64,000 nucleotides of DNA from Lawsonella clevelandensis (GCF_003241315.1 NZ_QFOZ01000001.1:434001-498000); one strand, 5' to 3'; shown: positions 53,181 through 62,432, counted from the first letter of the stretch. A program made the numbers and translations. Notes: generated by a model from the sequence alone, not told the origin.

Positions 53181-54241
53181 GTATATTGCCGGCTATTCTT
53201 TTACTGATTCTTCTTCTTATTATCAATGCGTATTTCGTAACCACAGAGTTTGCCTTAGTGTCTTCTCGACATGATCGTTTAGAGGCAATGGCTGCTGCTG
53301 GGCATACACGTGCCTATAAAGTCATTGACGCTTCAGAACATCTTTCAATGATGCTCGCTACCTGTCAGCTCGGTATCACTATCGCGTCAGTTCTCATTGG
53401 TAAGATCGCAGAGCCAGCTATTACTCGACTTATCGAAAAACCTTTTAGTCTCATCGGCGTTTCCGGCTTCGGCTTGCATACCGCTGCGTTCATTATCGCC
53501 CTCGTTATTGTTTCCTACCTGCATATTTTGTTTGGAGAAATGGTTCCCAAGAATTTCACTATTTCTTCTCCCGAAAAAACTGCTCTTATTGTTGTCCCTC
53601 CTATGCGGGTATTAATGCTGGCATCGAAACCCCTTATTCGTTTCTTTAACGCTTTAGCAAACGGCAGTCTTCGACTACTACACGTTCAGCCAAAAAATGA
53701 ATTAGAGCGCAAAGTTACTTCTACACAGCTCAAAGCAATGATTAACGAATCCAGTGGAGAAGGTTTAATTGATGACGAGGAAACGCATCGTCTTGACCGT
53801 GCTTTAGAAGCATCCGATCAACCAGTACGCTCAATCATGATACCGGTGGATCGTATGCGTACTATTGAACTTCACGAGGGCCAGATAACACTAGATGCCT
53901 TACAAAAACTCGTCCAGGAAACTGGTTACTCACGTTATCCCGTGCGGAATGCCACTGGGCATTATTTAGGATTTCTGCACATTAAAGACGTTCTTAGCTA
54001 CCTCTATTCCGAAGACTTAAGAGGAAAACCTATTCCCGCAAATCTTATTCGCCCACTCATTACTTTTCCGGCAGATTCAACTATTGATTCTGTCTCTGCT
54101 CGTATGCGTCGCCTACATTCTCATTTAGCATTAGTGACAGACCCCGAAACGGATAAAATTATTGGTTTCGTGGCACTAGAAGACCTTATGGAAGAATTCG
54201 TAGGTACCGTTCGCGATTCCACTCATAAGATTCCGGAGTAA
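53177..54241 (+). CDS. CNNM/CorC-type membrane protein (second copy, shorter)
   Basis: The 354-residue protein has DUF21 (YFVTTEFALVSSRHDRLEAM, then LATCQLGITIASVLIGKIAEP) and a CBS pair (IMIPVDRMRTIELHEGQ to DKIIGFVALEDLMEEFVGTV), but it stops soon after CBS2 and lacks the CorC_HlyC domain of its neighbour. The missing domain is normal for the second member of such pairs. ATG 53177 overlaps the previous stop, indicating coupled translation and possibly a heteromer in the membrane. Confidence 0.9.
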   Translation: MSILPAILLLILLLIINAYFVTTEFALVSSRHDRLEAMAAAGHTRAYKVIDASEHLSMMLATCQLGITIASVLIGKIAEPAITRLIEKPFSLIGVSGFGLHTAAFIIALVIVSYLHILFGEMVPKNFTISSPEKTALIVVPPMRVLMLASKPLIRFFNALANGSLRLLHVQPKNELERKVTSTQLKAMINESSGEGLIDDEETHRLDRALEASDQPVRSIMIPVDRMRTIELHEGQITLDALQKLVQETGYSRYPVRNATGHYLGFLHIKDVLSYLYSEDLRGKPIPANLIRPLITFPADSTIDSVSARMRRLHSHLALVTDPETDKIIGFVALEDLMEEFVGTVRDSTHKIPE

Positions 54242-54251
54242 GTTCATTGAC

Positions 54252-54905
54252 ATGGCTATCGAGAGTTCTCACCATCGATCAGGTAACCGGCCACATAAGT
54301 TACTCGCCGGCTGGATAATTACAGCCATAGTTGTCTTACTTGTAGTTATTGGCAGTGCCGTAGGCTGGACGGTTGCTCATAAAAACATCGATAATAATCG
54401 TAATCTCGATGCTGTTCAGGATTGTTCAGCAGGATATCTCAACATTGATATATGGGCTCCTGCTGGTATACAAGATTCTCTTACGGAACTTATTACTGCA
54501 TATCAATCATCACTACCGTCTAATGGCGGTTTATGCTCATCTTTCTCACTATCTACGCAGTCCTCGTCTGAAGCTGCAAAGGAACTTAAGAACCAGAAAC
54601 CTTATATTCCTGGAGTATGGATAGGTTCCCTATCCGATATGAAGAAAGTAGAAAAGGTTCATCCTTCACTGGTGGTAACCAAACCTAAAAAGTTGCAGGG
54701 AACATCCTTTTATTCCATCAGTTTGGATCTCTCTCAAAATGATCCCACGAACCTAGACGACACTACTGCCGAACATACTTCTGAGGCGACACAAGCATCT
54801 GTAGACGTGAATGCATATATTCAGCAGCATGAATTACAGTTCACCGAAAGTACCTCTTCGAAAAAAGCGAATACTCTTTTAAAACCATCTCCAGCTAAAA
54901 GGTAA
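54252..54905 (+). CDS. Membrane-anchored secreted protein, solute-binding-like fragment
   Basis: The 217-residue protein has a basic start, one membrane segment (LLAGWIITAIVVLLVVIGSAVGW) and an outer part of about 170 residues. YLNIDIWAPAGIQDSLTEL, SSEAAKELKNQKPYIPGVWI and SLVVTKPKKLQGTSFYSIS resemble the first third of actinobacterial proteins that combine a solute-binding-like lobe with a von Willebrand A domain. That second part is absent, and the tail is Ser/Thr/Lys-rich. It may be a short paralog or a trimmed gene. It follows the CNNM pair by 10 bases with a weak ribosome site, and a terminator comes after. Confidence 0.68.
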   Translation: MAIESSHHRSGNRPHKLLAGWIITAIVVLLVVIGSAVGWTVAHKNIDNNRNLDAVQDCSAGYLNIDIWAPAGIQDSLTELITAYQSSLPSNGGLCSSFSLSTQSSSEAAKELKNQKPYIPGVWIGSLSDMKKVEKVHPSLVVTKPKKLQGTSFYSISLDLSQNDPTNLDDTTAEHTSEATQASVDVNAYIQQHELQFTESTSSKKANTLLKPSPAKR

Positions 54906-54956
54906 TACGACAGTCTAGAGAAGCGGCAACGCAAAATCATTAGCGAGTAAATAAAC

Positions 54957-54986
54957 GGGGATTCTTTTGTTACTAAGAGAATCCCC
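54957..54986. terminator. Terminator after the CNNM operon
   Basis: A nine-base inverted repeat (54957-54965 with 54978-54986) with a 12-base loop is followed by ATTTTAAG. It lies between the converging secreted-protein gene and the MerR gene. Confidence 0.75.
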
Positions 54987-55011
54987 ATTTTAAGTGTTAG
55001 TACTGTTTACA

Positions 55012-55587
55012 TTATCCGATACGACGTTCACGTCGACGTCTCATATCCGCTAGTTCATCAACTAGAGGGACTTCAGTAACAGAAGAATTATCAATATGCT
55101 CGGCAGGGAAATGCGTGATCGAGCCAGTGAGCTCTTTCATAGTGCCCGATACAGCAATACCGAATACTCCTTGGCCTCCTTGGATGAGGTCAAACATTTC
55201 TTCCGGAGAAGTGCACTCATAAACTGATGATCCATCAGACACAAGCGTAATGTTAGATAGTTCAGAAACACCGCGGTCACGTAAATGGTCAACCGCAATA
55301 CGAATATTTTGTAGAGAAATTCCGGTGTCAAGCAGACGCTTCACAATTTTTAGCGTAAGAATGTCTTTAAAAGAATAAAGACGCTGGGAACCAGATCCTT
55401 TGGCTCCTCGAATGGACGGTTTTACAAGGCCTGTGCGTGCCCAGTAATCAAGCTGACGATATGTGATACCAGCAATCTGGCAGGCTGTAGGACCTCGATA
55501 GCCTGTCTGGTCATCTGGAATAGAACGGTCGGGGAATAGTCCCGGTTGTTCGCTATGTTTGTCGCCGTGAGAACTGACGTTATCCAT
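55012..55587 (-). CDS. MerR-family regulator (downstream member of the garA cluster)
   Basis: From ATG 55587, preceded by AAGGTGG, the protein has 191 residues; a GTG five codons upstream is less likely. The MerR DNA-binding domain lies at about residues 30-100 (YRQLDYWARTGLVKP, GSQRLYSFKDILTLKIVKRLLDTG) and a C-terminal sensor-like part follows (GVFGIAVSGTMKELTGSITHFPAEH). It corresponds in position to mycobacterial Rv1830, with the DUF151 nuclease before it. It has its own promoter region with dense repeats, which may be its operator. The ligand is unknown. Confidence 0.88.
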   Translation of the reverse strand: MDNVSSHGDKHSEQPGLFPDRSIPDDQTGYRGPTACQIAGITYRQLDYWARTGLVKPSIRGAKGSGSQRLYSFKDILTLKIVKRLLDTGISLQNIRIAVDHLRDRGVSELSNITLVSDGSSVYECTSPEEMFDLIQGGQGVFGIAVSGTMKELTGSITHFPAEHIDNSSVTEVPLVDELADMRRRRERRIG

Positions 55588-55655
55588 TATTCCACCTTGC
55601 ACATGTCACATCGCTAGACCACCAGTGCTAATAGTAGCTCAACGCAGTAACACAA

Positions 55656-55693
55656 AGTTACTTATGGTAACTAAATTACTAATGTTACTAATG
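55656..55693. promoter_or_regulatory. Inverted and tandem repeats in the MerR promoter region
   Basis: AGTTAC-ttatg-GTAACT (55656-55672) is a perfect inverted repeat with a five-base spacer. Right after it TTACTAATG is repeated in tandem (55676-55693). The whole lies 70-105 bases upstream of the MerR start. This is the usual kind of site for a dimeric regulator; which protein binds is not known. Confidence 0.55.
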
Positions 55694-55786
55694 TGACTTC
55701 TTTTACCCTACGTGAATAAAGAATATTTGCTAGGAAATCCCAGAGCAACTGGACACGCCCAAAGGTTCAAGTATTACTTGAGACTT

Positions 55787-56332
55787 TTATTCCTCATCGT
55801 CCGGACCATCGAGAAAATCATCCATCGACAAATGCTCAAGCATTTCTCGAAACTTATCAATCTCGACATTGTATTCTTCCGGTAATTCATCTGAATAATT
55901 GCCAGTACCTACCTGTTGGGAAGGCATTTTACCGTTATGCGGATCGGGTACTCCGAACTCGTTTAGAACAGACTCTTCAACGGTGATCTCGCAACCACAC
56001 GTCGCAGCAAGAATGAGAGCATCAGAGGGACGGCTATCAACCGTCTTGGAATTATCAAGCACAATTTCTGCCCAAAAAATTCCGTCTCTCTGCGCCGTAA
56101 TACATACAGACTGCACTTCCGCACCAGCAGCTTGAATAGCTCTCCACAGCGTAGTGTGCGTAAATGGGCGAGGAATCTCAGTTTTGGTCATAGCAAAGGT
56201 AAGCAGAGCCGCCTCCTGCTCCCCTATCCACATTCCAAGTACCCGGTCTCCTACACATTCGTGCAGTATAACGATCGGATCATCTTCAGGAGTATCAGAT
56301 TGTATACCTACAATACGAACAGGAATTCTCAT
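55787..56332 (-). CDS. Bifunctional nuclease family protein (DUF151)
   Basis: The 181-residue protein has the DUF151 fold: RIPVRIVGIQSDTPEDDPIVILHE, LGMWIGEQEAALLTFAM and VDSRPSDALILAATCGCEI, with the conserved Arg-Pro-Ser-Asp motif. Plant relatives show DNase and RNase activity; the bacterial role is not settled. The start overlaps the stop of the upstream MerR gene (TAATG), placing it in the garA-merR-DUF151 operon. The C-terminal tail is acidic. Confidence 0.9.
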   Translation of the reverse strand: MRIPVRIVGIQSDTPEDDPIVILHECVGDRVLGMWIGEQEAALLTFAMTKTEIPRPFTHTTLWRAIQAAGAEVQSVCITAQRDGIFWAEIVLDNSKTVDSRPSDALILAATCGCEITVEESVLNEFGVPDPHNGKMPSQQVGTGNYSDELPEEYNVEIDKFREMLEHLSMDDFLDGPDDEE

Positions 56333-57060
56333 TAGTAATCCAAAACATCGCGGAGACGCTGTTTAAGAAGTCCAGCAGTCAAATCGCTCACATCATTGGC
56401 GAGCTCTCTAGTTCTTTCAACACTACATTTTTTATCATCAGCAGATTGTAACGCTCTACTGGCACCAGATGCTTGACGGATAAGATTCGCCATACGATCA
56501 ATCGAAGTACGAAATGTACGTAAGTGTCTTATATCGATACCAGCATCGCATAACGCCTTGCATACCTTCACAATGGTGATATCGTCTTCAACGTAAAATC
56601 CGGCACCAGTCACACGTAAGAGATCCGCATCAATAAGAGTATCTAAAAATTCCGGGTCAATACCTGTTTTTAGACACAACGTCCGCTCAGTAAGTCGAAC
56701 CTGGCTAACACAAGAAAAATTCTCTTTCTGCTCAGACGGTACAGGCTGCACCGTATTAGATTGACGCTGTAGTTCCTCTAAAGTCACTTCACCTGCGTCA
56801 ACTCGCTCTAACTGCTCTCCAATAACTTTGTTAGGAAGAAAACGATCCCTTTGAGCACTAAGAATAAAACGCAATCGCTCTATATCGTCACGTGTATATC
56901 GTCTATAGCCAGACGCTGTTCGCGCAGGACAAATTAGACCCGTGGCTTCAAGAAAACGAACTTTAGAAAGAGAAATATCATCGAATTCTTGTGCAAGAAG
57001 ATCAACGACAGCGCCGATGGACATAGTTGCACTAGAAGATCTCAGTGGCAAAGCCGACAT
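56332..57060 (-). CDS. MerR-family regulator next to garA
   Basis: The 242-residue protein has a winged MerR domain (GAVVDLLAQEFDDISLSKVRFLEATGL, then GYRRYTRDDIERLRFILSAQ) at about residues 15-90. A large C-terminal region follows (FLDTLIDADLLRVTGAGFYVEDDITIVKVCKALCDAGIDIRHL) that looks like a second helix-turn-helix-like unit. Position directly after garA matches mycobacterial Rv1828, known to bind inverted repeats near its own genes. The start follows the garA stop without a gap. Confidence 0.88.
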   Translation of the reverse strand: MSALPLRSSSATMSIGAVVDLLAQEFDDISLSKVRFLEATGLICPARTASGYRRYTRDDIERLRFILSAQRDRFLPNKVIGEQLERVDAGEVTLEELQRQSNTVQPVPSEQKENFSCVSQVRLTERTLCLKTGIDPEFLDTLIDADLLRVTGAGFYVEDDITIVKVCKALCDAGIDIRHLRTFRTSIDRMANLIRQASGASRALQSADDKKCSVERTRELANDVSDLTAGLLKQRLRDVLDY

Positions 57061-57513
57061 TTATGCACTCCGGCGTGGACCAGTAAGAAATACTAACCGG
57101 AATTTGCCAATCTGAACTTCATCCCCATTATTAAGGACAACAGAATCAGTGGGTTCACGGTTCACATACGTTCCGTTCAAACTGCCCACATCGGAGACGC
57201 TGAAAGTATCACCATTACGTCGAAATTCTGCATGTCGACGCGATACTGTCACATCATCAAGAAAAATATCTGATTCAGGGTGACGCCCAGCAGTGACAAC
57301 ATCCCGATCAAGAAGGAATCGAGAACCAGCATTAGGTCCTCGTTTGACAACGAGTAATGCTGAATTTTCTGGGAGGCCCTCAACTGAGGTAGCTTTTGCC
57401 ACCACAGGCTCAGTTGCGGCTAAATCACTTTCCTTCAGTAATTTAGCCCGGAAAACAGAAGTGGTCTCTGTACTTGGTTCCTGGAATGGGTAACCGACAG
57501 GATTCTCGCTCAC
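57061..57513 (-). CDS. garA: FHA-domain metabolic regulator GarA/OdhI
   Basis: GarA (OdhI in corynebacteria) is a phospho-switch: unphosphorylated it binds and inhibits 2-oxoglutarate dehydrogenase and, in mycobacteria, glutamate dehydrogenase. Phosphorylation by Ser/Thr kinases releases the targets. From GTG 57513, with AAAGGAAG upstream, it has 150 residues. The target motif TETTSVF places the phospho-threonines at 17 and 18. The FHA domain has GRHPESDIFLDDVTVSRRHAEF and GSLNGTYVN. It heads the garA-merR-DUF151 operon. A gdhA gene is about 1 kb upstream. Confidence 0.95.
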   Translation of the reverse strand: MSENPVGYPFQEPSTETTSVFRAKLLKESDLAATEPVVAKATSVEGLPENSALLVVKRGPNAGSRFLLDRDVVTAGRHPESDIFLDDVTVSRRHAEFRRNGDTFSVSDVGSLNGTYVNREPTDSVVLNNGDEVQIGKFRLVFLTGPRRSA

Positions 57514-57642
57514 TAGTCTTCCTTTCCATGGCACACAGAGTAAACATGTGTGAAACACTCAATTCCAGGTTCAAGGATACTCTGCAAAGACAGCTTCGGC
57601 ATCCTCTTTATGATTCTAAATCGCAATGAGATTAACGATTCT

Positions 57643-58362
57643 CTAGTTAAGAATATTTTTATTTTTTCTCCATTGAGCTTTCTCTTCCGGAGTCAATACT
57701 GGAACTTTTTTAGCCAGTAAATATCCCCGATATATATAAAGCAGCCCTGTCCATACATAGAGAACAAACGCCCAAATGAATACTGCCCACCCAAGTGGTA
57801 TTGCCCATTTACAACCTGAATAAGGAAGGTTAGCAAAAATTATCGTGGGGAAAGCAACCATGAGACTTGCTGTCGCAACTTTTCCTAGATAAATCACTGA
57901 CATACGAAGGCCACGATTTTGGTAGATAAAAAATATTCCCGCGAGAATAACATCGCGACAGATAAGAACAATAACCATCCACCACGGAACAAAGTGCACA
58001 ACTGCCATTGAAATTGGTACAGCAATTGTCATTAACCGATCTGCGGCGGGGTCAAGATATGCTCCTATCTTGGACTCAATATGCCAATAACGGGCAATCT
58101 TCCCATCCGCCCAATCACTGATGCCGATAATCATAAGAAGAACGAAAGCAGCTACATAGTTGTGTTTCCCCACCAATAACCAGATAAAAACAGGGACTAG
58201 GCACAATCGTAAGAAACTAATGAAATTAGGAACAGTGAATATACCCAATGATGAAGATGTCTTTGCTGCAGCGCTATCTTCAGATGTTCTCTTATGCGCA
58301 ACATATTCAGTATTCTGTCTGGAACCCTCATTATGTTTATGTGCAGCTGTCACAGCAGACAT
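57643..58362 (-). CDS. CDP-alcohol phosphatidyltransferase
   Basis: This membrane enzyme joins a CDP-diacylglycerol unit to an alcohol, making phospholipid head groups. The motif SDWADGKIARYW...GAYLDPAADR gives the D-x2-D-G-x2-A-R-x8/9-G-x3-D-x3-D signature near residues 100-125. ATG 58362 gives 239 residues. A longer frame to 58443 is rejected because the gdhA terminator lies inside it. The first 45 residues are polar. Its place near garA and secA2 matches mycobacterial pgsA2; the substrate (glycerol phosphate, cardiolipin or another) is unclear. Confidence 0.88.
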   Translation of the reverse strand: MSAVTAAHKHNEGSRQNTEYVAHKRTSEDSAAAKTSSSLGIFTVPNFISFLRLCLVPVFIWLLVGKHNYVAAFVLLMIIGISDWADGKIARYWHIESKIGAYLDPAADRLMTIAVPISMAVVHFVPWWMVIVLICRDVILAGIFFIYQNRGLRMSVIYLGKVATASLMVAFPTIIFANLPYSGCKWAIPLGWAVFIWAFVLYVWTGLLYIYRGYLLAKKVPVLTPEEKAQWRKNKNILN

Positions 58363-58394
58363 CTTCCTGTTTCTCTTCTTAACAATAGACTTCC

Positions 58395-58438
58395 AATGGG
58401 CGGTGTATGACGCACGTAAGCACCATACACCGCCCATT
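58395..58438 (-). terminator. Terminator after gdhA
   Basis: A perfect 15-base inverted repeat (58395-58409 with 58424-58438) with a 14-base loop starts 31 bases after the gdhA stop. It also defines where the next gene can begin, supporting ATG 58362 for the phosphatidyltransferase. Confidence 0.85.
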
Positions 58439-58468
58439 ATCAATGATAGGAAGTTACTCCCCTATTAT

Positions 58469-59809
58469 TTAGATGACACCCATATCAATCATGGAATCTG
58501 CAACCTTAACAAAGCCGGCAATATTAGCGCCAACCATGTAGTTACCGGGGAATCCAAACTCCTCTGCAGTGGCAACTGCAGTATCGTGGATGCCTACCAT
58601 AATCGAGTGCAAACGCTCGTCAGCCTGTTCAAATGACCAGTGGCTGCGGGAAGCATTCTGCTCCATCTCCAGACCTGAAGTGGCTACGCCGCCGGCATTG
58701 GAGGCTTTACCAGGAGCGTAATGAATACCAGCCTGGCTGAAGGTCTTGATAGCTTCAGGTGAGCAGGGCATATTTGCTCCTTCCGCCACAAACTTTGTGC
58801 CATTCTTCACAAGTGTGGCAGCAGCATCGCCGTCAAGCTCATTCTGAGTAGCGCACGGTAGTGCTACATCGCACTTAACATCCCAGATAGAACCATTAGC
58901 AACAAAAGTGGCGCTGGAACGACGGTCTGCATACTCATTAATACGACCGCGCTCAACTTCTTTGATCTGCTTGAGGAGCTCAACGTCAATACCCTCAGGA
59001 TCATAGACGTAACCGGAAGAGTCCGATGCAGTGACAACCTTAGCTCCGAGCTTCTCAGCTTTTTCAATTGCGTAAGTAGCAACGTTACCGGCACCAGAAA
59101 CAACAACGGTCTTACCATCGAAACTGGTACCCGCATCCTTCAACATTTCTTCGGCAAAGTACACAAGTCCGTATCCAGTTGCCTCGGTACGAACCAGCGA
59201 TCCTCCCCAATTGAGACCCTTACCAGTAAGAACACCAGCATCAAAGCTGTTGCGGATGCGCTTGTACTGTCCATAGAGGTAGCCAATCTCGCGGCCACCA
59301 ACACCGATGTCTCCAGCAGGAACGTCAACATTCTCACCGATGTGGCGCTGCAGCTCAGTCATGAATGACTGGCAGAAACGCATGATTTCGTCGTCAGACT
59401 TTCCCTTGGGATCAAAGTTAGAACCACCTTTGCCGCCACCAATAGCGAGGCCAGTGAGGGAGTTCTTAAAGATCTGTTCAAAACCTAGGAACTTGATGAT
59501 GCCGAGGTTAACAGAGGGGTGGAAACGTAGACCGCCCTTATATGGACCCAAAACACTGGAGAATTCAACACGGTAACCGCGGTTGACGTGGTATTCTCCC
59601 TTGTCATCCATCCAAGGGACACGGAACATTATCTGGCGTTCCGGCTCAACAATACGGTCCAGGAGTGCCCGGTCAGTATATTCAGGACGTTCCTTGATGA
59701 CCGGCTCAAGCGATTCAAGAATCTCCTTCGCAGCCTGGTGGAATTCTTTTTCTCCAGGGTTGTTAGCAACCAGGTTAGAATAGACTTCCTGTAGCCGAGT
59801 ACTTGGCAT
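58469..59809 (-). CDS. gdhA: Glutamate dehydrogenase, hexameric NADP type
   Basis: It makes glutamate from 2-oxoglutarate and ammonium, the high-ammonium assimilation route. The 446-residue length is that of the class I hexamer, usually NADP-specific. GGLRFHPSVNLGIIKFLGFE, the catalytic-Lys region GGGKGGSNFDPKGKSD, PAGDIGVGGREIGYL and the Rossmann VVSGAGNVATYA are visible. AGG precedes the ATG. It stands between secA2 and the phosphatidyltransferase with its own terminator. 2-oxoglutarate is also the substrate of the enzyme GarA controls, so the neighbourhood bears on one branch point. Confidence 0.97.
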   Translation of the reverse strand: MPSTRLQEVYSNLVANNPGEKEFHQAAKEILESLEPVIKERPEYTDRALLDRIVEPERQIMFRVPWMDDKGEYHVNRGYRVEFSSVLGPYKGGLRFHPSVNLGIIKFLGFEQIFKNSLTGLAIGGGKGGSNFDPKGKSDDEIMRFCQSFMTELQRHIGENVDVPAGDIGVGGREIGYLYGQYKRIRNSFDAGVLTGKGLNWGGSLVRTEATGYGLVYFAEEMLKDAGTSFDGKTVVVSGAGNVATYAIEKAEKLGAKVVTASDSSGYVYDPEGIDVELLKQIKEVERGRINEYADRRSSATFVANGSIWDVKCDVALPCATQNELDGDAAATLVKNGTKFVAEGANMPCSPEAIKTFSQAGIHYAPGKASNAGGVATSGLEMEQNASRSHWSFEQADERLHSIMVGIHDTAVATAEEFGFPGNYMVGANIAGFVKVADSMIDMGVI

Positions 59810-59866
59810 GAGAGTGCCTTTCGTGTTGTGTGTTGTGTGATGAGACTCGAAAGACCATCACTTGTG

Positions 59867-62164
59867 TCAGCGGAATACACCGCCTAAACTGGAGAACCCA
59901 GTATCACCGTCTTGTGCAAGCGGATTGCTGTGTACCATGTACGTCCATGTGGTAGATGGGCGTACCATGCCAGCTAGATCGAGGTCAGGAAGACCGTTGG
60001 ATAGGTCTAGCTTATTGAATGCTTCCTCGGCGCGCTTCTCAGCGCGTTCGATGAAGTCTTCAAAGGCCTCAATCGCAATACGATGGTATTCATCCAGAGG
60101 ATTCTGGCGCCCCAAAGCGCGCAGGTGAATACTCTCCCGCACGTCATCAAGGTATGCCAGATGATCAGCCCATCCACGGTCAAGGTGGAAGAGCATGATA
60201 TTTCGCGCAAGTTGATCTGCATCCTCAGCAGAGAACTTGGCCATTACCTCACTCCACTTGTCAGTGTTATGTGAGGCAAAGTATTCAGAGGCCACATTTG
60301 TGGTCAGGATACGGTCACGCTGCTCAGAGACAATGGCACGCTGATCTGCAACTAGGCGTGAATAACGCCATGTGTATGCATGAATATCCAGCATCTGCCC
60401 CTCAGTGACACGCTGTGCATGGTTAACAAGACGAAGAGCCTTTGGCGTTGTAAAAAGACCGTCACGATCAGTTGCCCCCGGCCATTTAGCATCCGGAGCA
60501 CCAGCAGCAATAAGCTCATCCTCCATAGAGATGAAGAACACGCTCATGCCCGGATCACCCTGCCTACCAGAGCGCCCTCGCAACTGGTTATCAAGCCGTT
60601 CTGTGCGGTAGCGAGAAGTGCCAATCACACACAATCCCCCGGCATCAACAACCTTGGAACGGTCGACTTCATCGGAGCCACCCAGGCGAATATCAGTACC
60701 ACGACCAGCCATCTGCGTGGAAACAGTAATAGCTCCATAGGCGCCTGCTTCCGCGACGACTTTTGCCTCCGCAGCATCGTTTTTAGCGTTCAATACGTTG
60801 CAGTGCAGTCCTTCAGCACGCAACTGATCAGCCAGATCTTCTGACTCTGCCACATTCTGCGTACCGACAAGAATAGGTTGGCCTTTTTCGTGCACGTTCT
60901 TAATGAACGTCACAATAGCTGCTTGCTTATTACCTGCAGTATCGTAAACACGATCTTTTTCATCAACACGAATACATGGCTTATTCGGTTCAATGGGAGA
61001 AACTTCTAGATTATAGAAGCGTCGGAACTGCTCACCCGCAGCAAGTGCTGTTCCTGTCATGCCGCATACTGTTGGATAACGACCAATAAGAGCCTGAATA
61101 GTGATGGTGTCGAGCACTTCCCCAGCTTCCGAGATGGGGAGTCCTTCTTTTGCCTCAACTGCCGCTTGCAAACCATCCGGCCAACGCTGTAGCTCTGCAA
61201 CACGACCACGTGCAGCATCAATAAGCTTCACTTCATTGTTACGAACAATGTAGTGTACGTCTCGTTGCAGCAGTACATGTGCATGTAGAGCAACATTAAC
61301 CTGTACAAGAGTGGTGCCTACATGCTCATCGTCATAGAGGTTAATACCACCTAGTTGCTTTTCTACAAAGCGCGATCCTTCATCCGTGAGATAGATATTG
61401 CGCTTTTCTGCATCTGTCTTGTAATGCCGATGTGACTGCAGCTGCTTAACAATGTCCACAACATCTTCTGAAGGAATCTCTCCTGCTGTGGAACCCGCAA
61501 GCACCAAAGGAACGAGTGCTTCATCGACTAGTACTGAGTCAGCCTCATCAACAATGGCGACATCCGCCTTGGGGGCAAGAAGATCATCTGCACGTGTAAC
61601 AAGCTGATCTCGGAGAACGTCAAAACCAATCTCATTTACCGGAGCATACGTAATATCGCAGGCATAAGCTGCTTCACGCTCTTCCCGCGTAGAGGATTCA
61701 TTGATCCAGCCAGAACGTAAACCAACGATATTAAAAAGCGGCTCCATCCACATGGAGTCGCGTCGGGCTAGATAGTCATTCACCGAGATAACGTGAACAG
61801 CGTGTCCACTGAGCGCGTATCCCACGGCTGCGATAGCTCCAGAAAGTGTTTTACCTTCACCCGTCGCCATCTCGATGACATCGCCATCTAGCAAACGCAA
61901 GGCGCCTTCTAGCTGAACATCAAAGGGCCTCAATCCGAGACTACGATCCGCCGCTTCGCGAATTAAAGCTAAAAACCGTGGATACTCCGGGGCATCATCA
62001 GACAGAAGATCCAGTGCGTGCGCGGCATCAGCGAATTCATCATCTTTGAGAGAAGACGCCCATTCATCATATTTTTGCGAAAGGGAAACAGCAGATTCCG
62101 CTTCTTCCCGGTTTTTTGAGGTCGAAGCTCCCAGAAGTTTCCAGAACTTTCCGAAACCTTTCAC
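59867..62164 (-). CDS. secA2: Accessory preprotein translocase ATPase SecA2
   Basis: SecA2 drives export of a subset of proteins in mycobacteria and corynebacteria. The 765-residue chain has the SecA motor: RPFDVQLEGALRLLDGDVIEMATGEGKT, IVDEADSVLVDE, STQMAGRGTDIRLGG and TERLDNQLRGRSGRQGD. It lacks the C-terminal zinc-binding tail and is shorter than housekeeping SecA (about 830-950), and it starts unusually with KGFGKFWKLLGASTSKN, as SecA2 does. In related genomes it also lies next to the phosphatidyltransferase; here gdhA sits in between. SecA1 must be elsewhere. Confidence 0.95.
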   Translation of the reverse strand: MKGFGKFWKLLGASTSKNREEAESAVSLSQKYDEWASSLKDDEFADAAHALDLLSDDAPEYPRFLALIREAADRSLGLRPFDVQLEGALRLLDGDVIEMATGEGKTLSGAIAAVGYALSGHAVHVISVNDYLARRDSMWMEPLFNIVGLRSGWINESSTREEREAAYACDITYAPVNEIGFDVLRDQLVTRADDLLAPKADVAIVDEADSVLVDEALVPLVLAGSTAGEIPSEDVVDIVKQLQSHRHYKTDAEKRNIYLTDEGSRFVEKQLGGINLYDDEHVGTTLVQVNVALHAHVLLQRDVHYIVRNNEVKLIDAARGRVAELQRWPDGLQAAVEAKEGLPISEAGEVLDTITIQALIGRYPTVCGMTGTALAAGEQFRRFYNLEVSPIEPNKPCIRVDEKDRVYDTAGNKQAAIVTFIKNVHEKGQPILVGTQNVAESEDLADQLRAEGLHCNVLNAKNDAAEAKVVAEAGAYGAITVSTQMAGRGTDIRLGGSDEVDRSKVVDAGGLCVIGTSRYRTERLDNQLRGRSGRQGDPGMSVFFISMEDELIAAGAPDAKWPGATDRDGLFTTPKALRLVNHAQRVTEGQMLDIHAYTWRYSRLVADQRAIVSEQRDRILTTNVASEYFASHNTDKWSEVMAKFSAEDADQLARNIMLFHLDRGWADHLAYLDDVRESIHLRALGRQNPLDEYHRIAIEAFEDFIERAEKRAEEAFNKLDLSNGLPDLDLAGMVRPSTTWTYMVHSNPLAQDGDTGFSSLGGVFR

Positions 62165-62432
62165 AGGAACTCCTCCTCTGTCGCTTAGCTAACGACGTAT
62201 TCGCCACAGCTGAATGCTGAGCTATGCTGACTTTGCCAGCCTACAGAATCAGTTTAGCTATAGGGAAGACAAAACGACATTTCTAAGAAAGTTTTAGAGT
62301 TATTCTTTGCGAAAATTGAGCCACGCATGGCTTTTGACTAAAAACAAGAATTTTTACAACACCACAACAACAGTCTCAGTAGTGGGTATGAATGCTTGAG
62401 CATGGCATGGATACCTGAGACGCATAACAAAT

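Noticed and set aside
58363..58443. Upstream extension of the CDP-alcohol phosphatidyltransferase to 58443
   Set aside because: The perfect gdhA terminator at 58395-58438 lies inside it, and the extra residues do not resemble the family.
59867..62164. Housekeeping SecA
   Set aside because: The protein is too short, lacks the C-terminal zinc tail, and sits in the SecA2 neighbourhood.
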